Source: Enterobacter sp. JBIWA008 (GTDB taxonomy: Bacteria; Pseudomonadota; Gammaproteobacteria; Enterobacterales; Enterobacteriaceae). From it: a stretch of 64,000 nucleotides of DNA. The DNA lies in the NCBI RefSeq assembly GCF_019968765.1, contig NZ_CP074152.1, positions 9,532-73,531 on the forward strand, read 5' to 3'. Positions within the stretch are counted from its first letter, which is position 1. Every line of letters starts with the position of its first letter. Below are positions 8,220 to 16,953 of the stretch, in pieces. The position numbers were made by a program, and so were the translations under genes. The notes below the pieces were generated by a model. The model saw only the letters and a program-made list of their open reading frames with translations. It was not told the DNA's origin and did no database searches.

Positions 8220-8371
8220 CTGAAATCAAAGGCACACATGTAAGATAACGGCGCGAATCCATTATCAGTGTGCATTCTGCCATACCCTGTCTGACTCATC
8301 AGCTACCAGAACCGGTAACAAAGGATGTCGGTTCCCTCCGCCTTATTGCCGCCAGCCGGCGGCGTGTTCAA

Positions 8372-8536
8372 CGCCGTGCCTTCACGCTAACCCGGCCGCT
8401 GTGGTCGCAAGGGTTCACGTTGTCTCCGTCCTCACCCGTTCGCACCTTTCACGGTGCATTCAGCCCGTGAAAGGCTTGCGCTGCGGCTTGCGGCGTCGCC
8501 CCTGCGCCCTCCGCTTTTCGCCGGGTTTTTGTGGCG
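8372..8536 (+). repeat. Leading-region leader repeat, copy 1 (possible single-strand promoter)
   Basis: About 160 bases rich in inverted repeats (for example CTTTCACGG...CCGTGAAAG) closely match 10114-10269. Shared blocks include CTCCGTCCTCACCCGTTCGC and GCGCTGCGGCTTGCGGCGTC. It sits upstream of the methyltransferase gene. In F-type plasmids, repeated structured leaders before early-expressed leading-region genes work as single-strand promoters (Frpo/ssi type). That role is inferred from position and repetition. Confidence 0.55.
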
Positions 8537-8579
8537 GCACGGCGCAAGAGGGTGCCGCATATCAGAGAGGAGTGTGTCT

Positions 8580-9272
8580 ATGTCCCGTTTTATTCTGGGT
8601 GACTGCGTGCAGGTGATGTCCCGTTTTCCGGCGCGTGCCGTCGATTTTATTCTTACCGATCCACCGTACCTGGTTGGCTATAAGGACCGTACCGGCCGCA
8701 CCCTGGCCGGGGACAACTCTGCCGAATGGCTCCAGCCCGCCTGTCATGAAATGTACCGCGTGCTGAAAAATGACGGCCTGATGGTGAGTTTCTATGCCTG
8801 GAACCGCGCGGATCTGTTTCTTAATGCGTGGAAAACGGCCGGTTTCCGGGTGGTTGGCCATATCGTCTTTGCCAAGAGCTACGCCTCAAAATCGACGTTC
8901 GTGGGTTACACCCATGAGAGTGCCTACCTGCTGGCAAAGGGAAGGCCGCAAACCCCGGACCGTCCCATCCCGGACGTGATCCCCTGGAAATACACGGGCA
9001 ACCGACATCACCCGACGGAGAAGCCGGTGCAGAGCCTGCGGCCGCTGATTGAATCGCTCACGCGTCCGGGGGCTATTGTCCTTGACCCGTTCGCCGGCAG
9101 CGGCTCCACCTGCGTGGCCGCCGCCGAAGCCAGCCGCCGCTATATCGGGATCGAGATGCTTGAGCAGTACCACGCCGCCAGCGTTCGACGTCTGGCACAG
9201 GTTGAACGGGCAAGAAGGATGCCGGCGGCCAATGACGGCGCGTTTTACCCCGACTATCCGGAGGCGGCATGA
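8580..9272 (+). CDS. Plasmid DNA methyltransferase (DPPY-type)
   Basis: A 230-residue SAM-dependent methyltransferase of the beta class. The catalytic motif TDPPYLVGY lies near residues 24-32 and the SAM-binding motif LDPFAGSGSTCVAA near 165-178, in the order catalytic then SAM-binding. The start at 8580 is chosen for AGAGAGGAG 7 bases upstream; the open frame extends to 8454, but that part overlaps the leader repeat. F-like plasmids carry such orphan enzymes in the leading region, probably to modify incoming DNA. No restriction partner is nearby. Its stop overlaps the next start (ATGA). Confidence 0.9.
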   Translation: MSRFILGDCVQVMSRFPARAVDFILTDPPYLVGYKDRTGRTLAGDNSAEWLQPACHEMYRVLKNDGLMVSFYAWNRADLFLNAWKTAGFRVVGHIVFAKSYASKSTFVGYTHESAYLLAKGRPQTPDRPIPDVIPWKYTGNRHHPTEKPVQSLRPLIESLTRPGAIVLDPFAGSGSTCVAAAEASRRYIGIEMLEQYHAASVRRLAQVERARRMPAANDGAFYPDYPEAA

Positions 9273-9490
9273 ACTACCCGGGCCTTGAACACCTGCGCGC
9301 GGACGTGGCCGCGCTCAGCAATGCCATGTGTGACGTGCGGATGCTGCTGAACCGCCTCGAATCGCAGCACCGGCACGACGCGGCAACGCTTACCGAACGT
9401 ATGGCTGCGCAGACTCTGCGCCGGATCAACACCCTGCTTCTTGAAGCCTACCGCGAAGCCCTGGTGCTGGACGAAACCTTTCAGGACTGA
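9269..9490 (+). CDS. Small conserved plasmid protein of unknown function
   Basis: A 73-residue, largely helical acidic/basic protein (MNYPGLEHLRADVAALSN at the start) translationally coupled to the methyltransferase by a 4-base overlap. Heptad-like leucines over residues 6-60 suggest a helical hairpin or coiled coil. Family not recognised; position suggests a leading-region gene. Confidence 0.6.
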   Translation: MNYPGLEHLRADVAALSNAMCDVRMLLNRLESQHRHDAATLTERMAAQTLRRINTLLLEAYREALVLDETFQD

Positions 9491-9545
9491 CTGACCCTGC
9501 CGGGCTGATGCCCGGCCTGTAGCCCCTTACAAGAGAGAACAAACG

Positions 9546-9968
9546 ATGTACGGAACCCGCGAAGAACTTTGTGTACAGCTTGAAAACATGTTCACGTTTG
9601 ACGAACCCCTGGTCCTGCTGGTCTGGACGGAAGAGGGGATTAGCGTGGCCTGCCGTGAAGCCCAGCCAGAACCGGACGGGGCTGAAATCCGGAATCTGAT
9701 GAAGGCGATCGGCGAAATGAAAATGACGCAATACCGCCAGGAGGGGGTAAATAATCTGACTGTCAGCGATCTCCTGGCCCGTCAGCGGGAAGTGGCAAAC
9801 CGTCAGGTGAGTGTTCCGGCGGTACTCCTGTCCCGCGTTCTGCGTAACTATGAATGTGAGCTGGAAAACCGGATCGGTATGGCCTGGGAAGCCGGGCGGC
9901 AGGAGCCTGAATCCGTCAGGAATGAGCTGAAGGACGTTCACGCATTACAGGAGACGCTGGCCGCGTAA
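9546..9968 (+). CDS. DUF1380 family plasmid protein
   Basis: A 140-residue protein with the DUF1380-type start MYGTREELCVQLENMF and a long helical C-terminal half. Proteins of this type are common in leading regions of enterobacterial F-like plasmids, next to orphan methyltransferases and antirestriction genes, as here. Biochemical function unknown. An AGAGAG ribosome binding site lies about 9 bases upstream of the ATG. A strong GC hairpin follows the gene. Confidence 0.7.
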   Translation: MYGTREELCVQLENMFTFDEPLVLLVWTEEGISVACREAQPEPDGAEIRNLMKAIGEMKMTQYRQEGVNNLTVSDLLARQREVANRQVSVPAVLLSRVLRNYECELENRIGMAWEAGRQEPESVRNELKDVHALQETLAA

Positions 9969-9976
9969 GGGAAAGA

Positions 9977-9994
9977 GCCGGGGTAACGCCCCGG
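9977..9994. terminator. GCCGGGG/CCCCGGC hairpin after the DUF1380 gene
   Basis: A 7-bp perfect GC stem with a 4-base loop begins 9 bases after the stop codon. No T-run follows, so it may act as an mRNA 3' stabiliser or a weak terminator. Confidence 0.45.
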
Positions 9995-10113
9995 CAACCG
10001 GTGGACATCCACAGCGAAAAGGATGTCAGTGCCTTCCGCTTCTATCCGCCGCTGCCCTCCGGGCCACGTCGGGACAATGAAACTCCCCTGAAGCTCCGTG
10101 CGGTGACGGCATG

Positions 10114-10269
10114 CGCCGTGACTTCACTGTAGCCCGGCCGCATCGGCCACAAGGGTTCGCTGACGCCTCCGTCCTCACCCGTTCGCACCCTTCACGGTGC
10201 ATTCAGCCCGTGAAGGCTTTGCGCTGCGGCTTGCGGCGTCGCCCCTGTGTCCTCCGCTTTTCGCCGGTC
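10114..10269 (+). repeat. Leading-region leader repeat, copy 2
   Basis: Second copy of the structured leader at 8372-8536, here upstream of the antirestriction/TraD chimera. The two copies share long identical blocks but differ by scattered changes, so the duplication is not recent. Confidence 0.55.
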
Positions 10270-10324
10270 TGTCGTGTCGTCACGGCGATGCCGGAACCGA
10301 GAATATGTTAACCGTGGAGGATCT

Positions 10325-11101
10325 ATGAACCAGACCGTGACCTGTGATGCTGTTCGTCTTGAGGGTGCGCAGCGCCTGACTTTCCTGCCTGATTTGTTTG
10401 GCGGCGATTTTATGACGTCCGAGGCATCCGTGTACGCCTATGCCCAGCGTTACTGCCCTGAGTATCAGGGGGGATTCTGGCAGTTTTACCGGCTGCCGGA
10501 AGGCGGCGGATATATGGCGCCTGACGTGGAGAGCCTGACCCTGTGCAATCCGGACAGGGAGCCCGTCACATCGCGAACAGCGCCTGTGGTTACGCAAGTC
10601 GTAACTGAAAATCACAGCACGGTGACAGACACTGTCACCGAAGACAAAAAAGAGAACGTCGTTTCACTTCGGTCTTCTCCTCCTTCAGTAACTCGTCAAA
10701 AAGAGACTGCGCCCCTCAAACCGGAAATACCTGCAGCACTGCAAAAAATCCGCAGCAGAACCCAGCTGGATGCTCCCTCCGAGCCAGCTGCAGTCGGCGC
10801 ACTGGGGATGCTGAAACGGCGGCTCAATACCGGAGCCACCTCAGGCGGAGGCGAAGATCAGGCCAGCGAGAATGCGGGCGAATCAATGAACCTGGATATG
10901 AAGGTGACGGCACTGCCTGACGGCGGCCTGAGTCTGACGACGGCAGGGAAGTCAGTGACACCGCAGACCCAGGATGAAGCCCACAGCACCCACCGTCAGC
11001 TGGCGCAGGAAGAAGAGAACATTTTACTTCACCGTCACGCGGACGACCCGGGTTACGACGAAAACGACCATCACTATTACGAGAGAGAGCATGACCTATG
11101 A
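10325..11101 (+). CDS. Chimeric ORF: antirestriction (KlcA/ArdB-like) N-terminus joined to a probable TraD C-terminal tail
   Basis: A 258-residue ORF starting at 10325 (GTGGAGGATCT upstream). Residues 1 to about 80 resemble KlcA/ArdB antirestriction proteins: RLTFLPDLFGGDFMT, then YCPEYQGGFWQFYRLPEGGG and YMAPD. Similarity stops abruptly around NPDREP. The rest is a low-complexity acidic tail (Gln/Glu/Ser-rich, ending YEREHDL) whose stop overlaps the traI start (ATGATG), exactly where traD ends in F-type operons. I infer a deletion fusing a leading-region gene to the end of traD, which would have removed oriT and nearly all tra genes. Neither half is likely to keep its normal function. The TraD origin of the tail rests mainly on position. 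Confidence 0.6.
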   Translation: MNQTVTCDAVRLEGAQRLTFLPDLFGGDFMTSEASVYAYAQRYCPEYQGGFWQFYRLPEGGGYMAPDVESLTLCNPDREPVTSRTAPVVTQVVTENHSTVTDTVTEDKKENVVSLRSSPPSVTRQKETAPLKPEIPAALQKIRSRTQLDAPSEPAAVGALGMLKRRLNTGATSGGGEDQASENAGESMNLDMKVTALPDGGLSLTTAGKSVTPQTQDEAHSTHRQLAQEEENILLHRHADDPGYDENDHHYYEREHDL

Positions 11102-12903
11102 TGTCTGTCGCCCCAGTAGCGTCAGCCGGTGAGGCTGCAGGCTACTACAGCAATTCCGATAACTACTATTTTCTGGGGAGCCTGCAGAGTCTCTGGATGG
11201 GGGAAGGTACAAAAGAGCTGGGTCTTGAGGGCAATGTTCGTGGCGATGATCTGACGGCCGTGCTCGAGGGCCGCCTGCCGGACGGCTCACGGCTTGGCAA
11301 GGAGGTTAACGGACAGCACGTCCACCGCCCCGGCCATGACCTGACTTTTTCCGCCCCCAAAAGCGTGTCCATTCTGGCACTCATCGGCAACGATAAAGAA
11401 ATGGTGGAAGCACATAACCATGCCGTCCGCGTGGCGGCCGGCTATGTGGAGAAGCTCATCTCGGCCCGCGACACGAAAGACGGCGTTACGTCCATCGTAC
11501 ACACCGGCAAGATGGTGGCGGCCGCCTATACGCATGATACCTCGCGCAATCTTGATCCGCAGCTGCACACCCATCTCCTGATTGCCAACATGACGGAGTA
11601 TGCGGGCAAATGGAAAGCTCTGGCCACGGACTATATCCATAACGCCGGCTTTATCGAAACCGTCATGAAGCACCAGGTCACCCTCGGGAAAATCTATCGC
11701 AGCGCGCTGCGCGAGCGGGTTGAAGCGCTCGGCCATGAAGTGGAAGAAGTAGGCAAGCATGGGATGTGGGAGATCAAGGGCGTTCCGGAAGAAGTCAGGG
11801 ACGAATATTCATCACGGGGCCGGGAAATTCAGGGGGCCGTGGGGGCTGAAGCCACGCTGCGCAGCCGGGATGTGGCCGCCAAAGACACCCGCAGGGCGAA
11901 AGTTGACCCTTCACGGATGCGCCTGATGGAGCGCTGGCTGGGCCAGATGAAGGAGAAGGGATTTGACCTGAAGGCGTATCAGGAGAGCGTGGTGCCGCGT
12001 GATGCAGGTCTTCGTGAGACCGCGCCTCAGCCGGAGCGAGGTCACCAGGCTAAGCCGGTTCCAGCCGGGCCTGAACAGGCTTCTCTGCAGACGTCGTCCA
12101 CGGCAGAAAAGAGCGTCGACACACCTGCTCAACCCGCAGAACGGGAGAGCCAGTCCCGTCAGCCAGTACCACAACAGACTGACACGCTGAGTCAGCCGGC
12201 ACAGACCGGTCCCGAAAAGACACCGGCGACCAGGAGCTTACCTGCCGCGCAGCTGGACACTGAAATACCCCGTCCGGAACTGACTGAGGCTGTCCGGCTG
12301 GCCATCTCGCAGCTCAGCGACAGTAAAACGCGCTTCACCTTTGGCGAGCTGATGATGACCACCGCTGAGCTGAGTGAACGGCTGCCGGAGATTAAGGATA
12401 TTCGTGTGGCCATTGATGCAGCGCTGAAGGACGGCATGATTGTGCCGCTGGACAGTGAGAAAGGGGTTTTCACCTCCCGTATTCACCTGCTGGATGAACT
12501 CTCGATCCAGGCGCTGAGTCAGGAGCATCTCAAATCCACAAAAGTCGTCAGTTTCACCCGCCCGGCGCAGTACGCGCCGGCGGCGCTTGAAGTTGTGGAG
12601 GCCGTGCTGAACGGACTCACCGATGGCCAGAAAAAGGCGACCAACCCGGATGCGGATGTGATCGCCAGGGTCAGAGGTGAGGAAAACACCGATGGACAGG
12701 AAATAAAAGCCGCTGCAGGCGTCAGAAGCGAGCTGGAAGGTGCTGACAAGACCGCTGGTGAACAGTCGCGGGCATCGCGTGTGATTGCAGATCTGGCAAA
12801 CGCTGAACGAGACATGCTCAGGGCGGCAGAAAATACTGAACGCGGCCGCATGCCGGAGCGTGAAGAACAGACCCTCACTCGAACCATTCAGAAAGAACGT
12901 TAA
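11098..12903 (+). CDS. traI: TraI relaxase with helicase region deleted
   Basis: A 601-residue F-type TraI (intact F TraI is about 1756 residues). The relaxase domain (about 1-310) looks complete: the tyrosine cluster in YYSNSDNYYF (near 17-26) and the metal-binding histidines in HDTSRNLDPQLHTH (near 142-155). A Pro/Gln-rich linker and part of the vestigial helicase region follow, up to LTDGQKKAT, where the Walker A of the active helicase should begin. The frame then jumps to a C-terminal tail (ANAERDMLRAAENTERGR, then TRTIQKER) like the end of TraI. All helicase motifs are missing in one in-frame deletion. The product could perhaps still nick a cognate oriT but should not drive transfer. Confidence 0.85.
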   Translation: MMSVAPVASAGEAAGYYSNSDNYYFLGSLQSLWMGEGTKELGLEGNVRGDDLTAVLEGRLPDGSRLGKEVNGQHVHRPGHDLTFSAPKSVSILALIGNDKEMVEAHNHAVRVAAGYVEKLISARDTKDGVTSIVHTGKMVAAAYTHDTSRNLDPQLHTHLLIANMTEYAGKWKALATDYIHNAGFIETVMKHQVTLGKIYRSALRERVEALGHEVEEVGKHGMWEIKGVPEEVRDEYSSRGREIQGAVGAEATLRSRDVAAKDTRRAKVDPSRMRLMERWLGQMKEKGFDLKAYQESVVPRDAGLRETAPQPERGHQAKPVPAGPEQASLQTSSTAEKSVDTPAQPAERESQSRQPVPQQTDTLSQPAQTGPEKTPATRSLPAAQLDTEIPRPELTEAVRLAISQLSDSKTRFTFGELMMTTAELSERLPEIKDIRVAIDAALKDGMIVPLDSEKGVFTSRIHLLDELSIQALSQEHLKSTKVVSFTRPAQYAPAALEVVEAVLNGLTDGQKKATNPDADVIARVRGEENTDGQEIKAAAGVRSELEGADKTAGEQSRASRVIADLANAERDMLRAAENTERGRMPEREEQTLTRTIQKER

Positions 12904-12931
12904 TCCCCCTTTTAATCATGAGAATCAGGCT

Positions 12932-13720
12932 ATGAAAGCAAACAAATTAGCAGCATTAATAGTTACAACATACATTGGCTTTATTTCAATGGTACACGCT
13001 TCGGCCCCTCAGCCCTTATTCAGCCCGGAGCAGGAGGCACGTATCGGCGAAATCGCTGCTGACTACCTGGTGTCGCACCCGGAGATACTGGTGACGGTCA
13101 GTGGTAAGCTGCAGGAACAGCAGGAGACACGTAAGCAGAAGATGTTTGCACTCAGCGTGATGGAGAATCAGGCGAACCTTCTGCATGATCCGGACACCCC
13201 GGCTTACGGGCCTGATAATGCAAAGGTCGCGGTGATTGAATTCTTTGATTACCAGTGCGTGTTCTGCAGCCGCTTCGCGCCGGAGCTGGAGAAGGTCATG
13301 AAAGCGCAGCCTGACGTCCGCTACCTCTTTAAGGAGTGGCCAATATTTGGTGGTCGCTGGGAAGCTTCACTTCAGGCTGCACAGCAGGGGCTGACGGTCT
13401 GGCAACAGAAAGGGCCGCAGGCCTATGTCACCTATCACAATGCCATCTACGCCACCGGCCATAATGAAGGCAAACTGACGGCGCAGGATATTCACGGAGC
13501 AGCGGCGAAGGCGGGACTGGCCGCCCCAGCTCCTGGCGACCATACCGCGTCCCTTGAGAAAAACAGTAACCTGGCAGAGGCGCTGGGACTCACCGGAACG
13601 CCGGGGATCATCGTCATGCCCGTTAGTGGGGCGACTCCCGACACCATCACGGTTTTCCCGGAAGCCGTTACCGCTGAAAGACTCCAGGCAGCAATCCGGA
13701 AAGCCTCACGCGCACAGTGA
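12932..13720 (+). CDS. DsbA-family thiol-disulfide oxidoreductase, exported
   Basis: A 262-residue thioredoxin-fold protein with a signal peptide (residues 1-24, ending VHASA) and an N-terminal helical region including ADYLVSHPEILVTV, typical of Com1/ScsC-like DsbA homologues. The active site is CVFC within FFDYQCVFCSRFAPELE (near residues 105-121), and the cis-proline loop is TGTPGIIVMP. It should act on disulfides in the periplasm. F-like plasmids carry DsbA/DsbC-type proteins (for example TrbB) to help pilus assembly, and its position 28 bases after traI suggests a transfer-region origin. Start at 12932 chosen for the signal peptide; the upstream in-frame extension overlaps traI. Confidence 0.85.
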   Translation: MKANKLAALIVTTYIGFISMVHASAPQPLFSPEQEARIGEIAADYLVSHPEILVTVSGKLQEQQETRKQKMFALSVMENQANLLHDPDTPAYGPDNAKVAVIEFFDYQCVFCSRFAPELEKVMKAQPDVRYLFKEWPIFGGRWEASLQAAQQGLTVWQQKGPQAYVTYHNAIYATGHNEGKLTAQDIHGAAAKAGLAAPAPGDHTASLEKNSNLAEALGLTGTPGIIVMPVSGATPDTITVFPEAVTAERLQAAIRKASRAQ

Positions 13721-14601
13721 CCCCGATCCTGTAGATTGTCTCCCGCCAGAGACTGATCTTCAGATTCCGCGCGTAAATGCCATCTTCCCGTTCCGTTCTC
13801 CTGCGCTTCCTCGATCAGGCCTGCCGGCCTGATACTGGGGCGAGCGCTGCCGGTTATAGTCCCTTAAGGACAATTAAGGTTAAGTTTGGAAGCCCGACGC
13901 GAGCATGAAAGTGTGGACGGAAAACTACCGGCCATCCAGCTGTTCCAAACCACCCCGGTTCAGAAGTAGAAGCAGGATAACCGGCAAGGCTCACTTTAAC
14001 TGAAGTAAACCAGTGACGCCATTTCAGACTAAATACTAATCTTTTATCACTCAATCTTATGGGACATTGAACTTAAATGTCGTGAACCACAGCGAAACAG
14101 TACATGGATGAGCTAGGTATAGTTAGTATGTGATTTTTTGCAAAAAGTGCTTTCCACGCATTTTACGCATAAAAATTTTTATATGGTTTAAACGCCGTAG
14201 AAAGCTCTCAGAGCGATTTTCTGTCTTTTGTAACGGGAATCTTGTTTTACAACTGATGTTGTTTCCTAGAGCCACTGGTTGCAAATACAAGCATAATACA
14301 AAGCATTCATGGAACAATGATGTTTAATGAACAGCAGTGAATAGCTATGAATAGGAGTGAGCTTGCGGGGAGTTGTTAGCCACAATAGTATAGTAATCAT
14401 CAATACTAACCAGACAGCTATTCGTTATGGGTTGGATGGTGTATTGAGACCGGATGGTTACAGGGTTTCAGGTAACTGAATCGCATCCCGCAGCCAGCGA
14501 TGGTTCGGCCAGTTCCGAAGTAATTGCGACCTGCCCCGTTCATTGATTCGTCATTGATTCGTCATTGAATGGCTGAGGCCCCCGAAAGGGGGCCGCCTCT
14601 T
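13721..14601. other. Non-coding stretch between the tra remnant and the 14.6-kb gene
   Basis: About 880 bases without a supported gene; short open frames overlap on both strands and have no ribosome binding sites. It contains the tandem repeat CATTGATTCGT (about 14543-14565) and a strong hairpin GGCCCCCGAAAGGGGGCC (about 14576-14593) near the end of the next gene, possibly its terminator. I see nothing else. Confidence 0.5.
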
Positions 14602-15174
14602 TCAACGTCTGTCCTTCCGCCTGTTGCTTGCCTCTTTGGGTTTACCCGAGTTCCGTGGTTTTTTGTCTGTATCCATAGCCACTTTGAACAAACTTAATGG
14701 CTTATTAGGTATGACTACCCCAGGAGCTCCAGGGCCTGTACGAACGAAGAATGCTGACAAGATATGCATCCTCAGCAAGCGGTTCTCTTTAAAAAACGCC
14801 ACACAAATTTTATAGGGCTCTACCTGTTGGGTGGCGCTGTTCATCATATGCAATGTGAAATACTTCTCAACATCGGTGTGATAAAGCGACATTGTTGGGA
14901 GGTTTACGAGGATATTGCGGATCTGTTTCGATGCTTCATAACGTTCCAGGCAGATGTTTTTCTCTTCCCTACCATCTTTGTAGAGAACGGGTATATTGTA
15001 TGCCGTCTCCTCTTTTGCAAAACAGTGAAGCCCATAAGTTACTACGAACGTATAAGTGGCTTTTTCACCTTTGAAGGTGACTTCATGTGCATCAAGATGA
15101 GACAGAGAGAACGTGTTTCCACCATGCTCGAAGGGTGGCCAACTCTGAACGGAATCAATATGATATTTTGCCAC
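14602..15174 (-). CDS. Hypothetical protein, 190 residues
   Basis: A leftward gene encoding a soluble protein with N-terminal SVQSWPPFEHGGNTFSLSHL and DAHEVTFKGEKATYTFVV, a central KDGREEKNICLERYEASKQI and a very basic Lys/Arg-rich tail (last 25 residues). No signal peptide. Codon use looks plasmid-like. I do not recognise the family. It stands alone between an intergenic desert and the tyrosine recombinase. Confidence 0.6.
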   Translation of the reverse strand: MAKYHIDSVQSWPPFEHGGNTFSLSHLDAHEVTFKGEKATYTFVVTYGLHCFAKEETAYNIPVLYKDGREEKNICLERYEASKQIRNILVNLPTMSLYHTDVEKYFTLHMMNSATQQVEPYKICVAFFKENRLLRMHILSAFFVRTGPGAPGVVIPNKPLSLFKVAMDTDKKPRNSGKPKEASNRRKDRR

Positions 15175-15500
15175 TTTACGCCTCGTCCATGTACTAATTG
15201 CATTCTATCACCGTTCCAAAACATCCGGTAATTTGTATTTCCAAACAACAATAAGCCATTGATTTAAATAATTTTTTGTAAAGTGAAATACTTGTTTTGA
15301 CTTAGTGTCAGTGGATTTATGGTTACAGTTAATGGAATAGTTCGTAACAGGGGGAGTATTCTTTCATCTCCGCAAAGTAAGGAGATGCTATGAAACCTCA
15401 AGACTCCAGCTAAGAGGTAATATGGAATAACTGGGTGTATCGCGTTACCGGGCAGAATTCTGCATATTATTCCCAACCCCCATGCAATCTGATTCGCATC

Positions 15501-15540
15501 ATTAACTTAATAACTTAATAACTTAATAACTTAATAACTG
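15501..15540. repeat. Tandem TTAATAACT repeats next to the recombinase gene
   Basis: Four and a half direct copies of a 9-bp unit (TTAATAACT) end at the stop codon of the recombinase. It could be a length-variable AT-rich tract or part of a recombination site. I see no clear core with inverted arms. Confidence 0.6.
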
Positions 15541-16530
15541 TCAGATCAGGTCAAGGCGATCGCGGGCCGTGCGCAGGCGCGCTTCGCCGCGGCGATCGTA
15601 CTGCTGGGTGGTGGTGACGCTGGCATGCCCCATCGCGTCCTTTACCGTGATGAGATCCTCGCCGTTATCCAGCATGGCGGTGGCAAAAGTTCGCCTTAAA
15701 TCGTGCGGGGCGCATTTTGCAATCCCCGCCTGGCGCTGGCGGACCTGCAGGACGTGATACACCGCCTGGTCGGTCAGCCGGTCGTTCGTCAGGGTGTCAA
15801 AGCGGCGGATACGGGTGAACAACGGCCCGTCTTTTTCTCCCCGTACGTCATCGATCCACGTCCTTAGCCGCTGCCAGGTGCCGGCCGGCATATAGGCCAG
15901 CCTCTCCTTGTTGCCCTTGCCCAGCACCCGGAGCGCCCGCTCATCTGTGACAACGTCACTCAAATCCAGCCCTACCGCCTCCGAACGGCGCAGGCCGCAG
16001 CCGAGAATGACGGCCTGCATCGCCGCATCACGGATGCCGATACTGGAACCATCAGTTTCACAGGCTCCAAATAGCGCCCGGATCTCTTCATTCGGCAGGG
16101 CCCGGCCGCGGGGCAGGCGGCTGCCGCGCAGGTTGCGCACCGCCCGGATGTGCTGGAAGCTTTCCACGTCCATCAGCTTTAGCATCCAGGCTTCCTTCGC
16201 CACCCCCTTAAGTGCCGAAAGATAGGTGTTGACGGTCGCCGTGGCCCGGCCGGTGTCGCGCAGCAGCTCGGTCACGGCCATCACGTGATGACGGCGCAGG
16301 CTGCCCCAGCTGCAGGACTCCAGGGACGCGGCGCCGAGCAGGCCGGCGACAATACCGAGGAACGATGCCATCGTCTGCCGGCTGCGGGGGGAATTGAGGG
16401 AAAGCAAGTAGGCCCGGGCGGGACTGACCGGAGCATTCTCACCGGACAGCGCCGGCAGGAAATCCACATCTGAGGGAATAGCCACCGGCGACGGGATCAG
16501 CTCTGGTTCATCGTCAGGCATCAGTGTCAT
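15541..16530 (-). CDS. Tyrosine recombinase (phage integrase/XerCD family)
   Basis: A site-specific recombinase of about 329 residues. The N-terminal SAM-like DNA-binding domain covers the first 150 or so residues. The catalytic domain shows Arg in LGCGLRRSEAVGLDL, Lys in VLGKGNKERLAYMP, the HxxR box in CAPHDLRRTFATAML, His in MGHASVTTTQQYDRR and the Tyr nucleophile in the same motif. The catalytic set is complete. ATG 16530 is chosen over an upstream TTG at 16659 because GGAG lies 5 bases before it. Such genes resolve plasmid multimers or integrate elements; resolvase is more likely on a plasmid, but no phage genes or clear site settle it. Confidence 0.88.
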   Translation of the reverse strand: MTLMPDDEPELIPSPVAIPSDVDFLPALSGENAPVSPARAYLLSLNSPRSRQTMASFLGIVAGLLGAASLESCSWGSLRRHHVMAVTELLRDTGRATATVNTYLSALKGVAKEAWMLKLMDVESFQHIRAVRNLRGSRLPRGRALPNEEIRALFGACETDGSSIGIRDAAMQAVILGCGLRRSEAVGLDLSDVVTDERALRVLGKGNKERLAYMPAGTWQRLRTWIDDVRGEKDGPLFTRIRRFDTLTNDRLTDQAVYHVLQVRQRQAGIAKCAPHDLRRTFATAMLDNGEDLITVKDAMGHASVTTTQQYDRRGEARLRTARDRLDLI

Positions 16531-16953
16531 CAGGGCTCCGTCCAGGCCGGAAAGCCTCCGGCGCGCTGCGTGAAAAATCAGGGGAAATGATTCTGTAACA
16601 GCGTACCGCAGAGAGTCTACTTTTTCAAACGTACATTTTAATAAGTAAATAATCAGCAAAAGACAACGTACTTTTTACTCATCGAACCAACGAGAGGTAA
16701 AAGGTGTAACAACAAAGCGAACATTACAAAATAGCTATAAACGCGCCACGTGATGTGACTGTCCAGAGTAACTACATATCGATTGAGCAGTTTAGATTGA
16801 ATCTAGCATCTTTATTCATAAAAAGAACACCCTTGTATAAACTTATGAAAAAACATCAACTCGATATGGGAAGTATTATAGACATAACTGTGAAAGCTGA
16901 ACTACTATTATCAGTGATATAATATTTTTAACAATTATGAAAAGGTAAACAGC

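Noticed and set aside
8454..8579. Upstream extension of the methyltransferase to 8454
   Set aside because: It overlaps the conserved leader repeat, and the ATG at 8580 has a strong ribosome binding site.
9426..9941. 171-codon minus-strand frame opposite the DUF1380 gene
   Set aside because: Spans two + strand genes with good ribosome binding sites; no recognisable product.
11287..11760. 157-codon minus-strand frame inside traI
   Set aside because: Antisense shadow; the TraI relaxase motifs are on the + strand.
14764..15231. 155-codon + strand frame at 14.8-15.2 kb
   Set aside because: Overlaps the minus-strand 190-residue gene; the product is Cys-rich and compositionally odd, and the minus-strand frame looks more protein-like.
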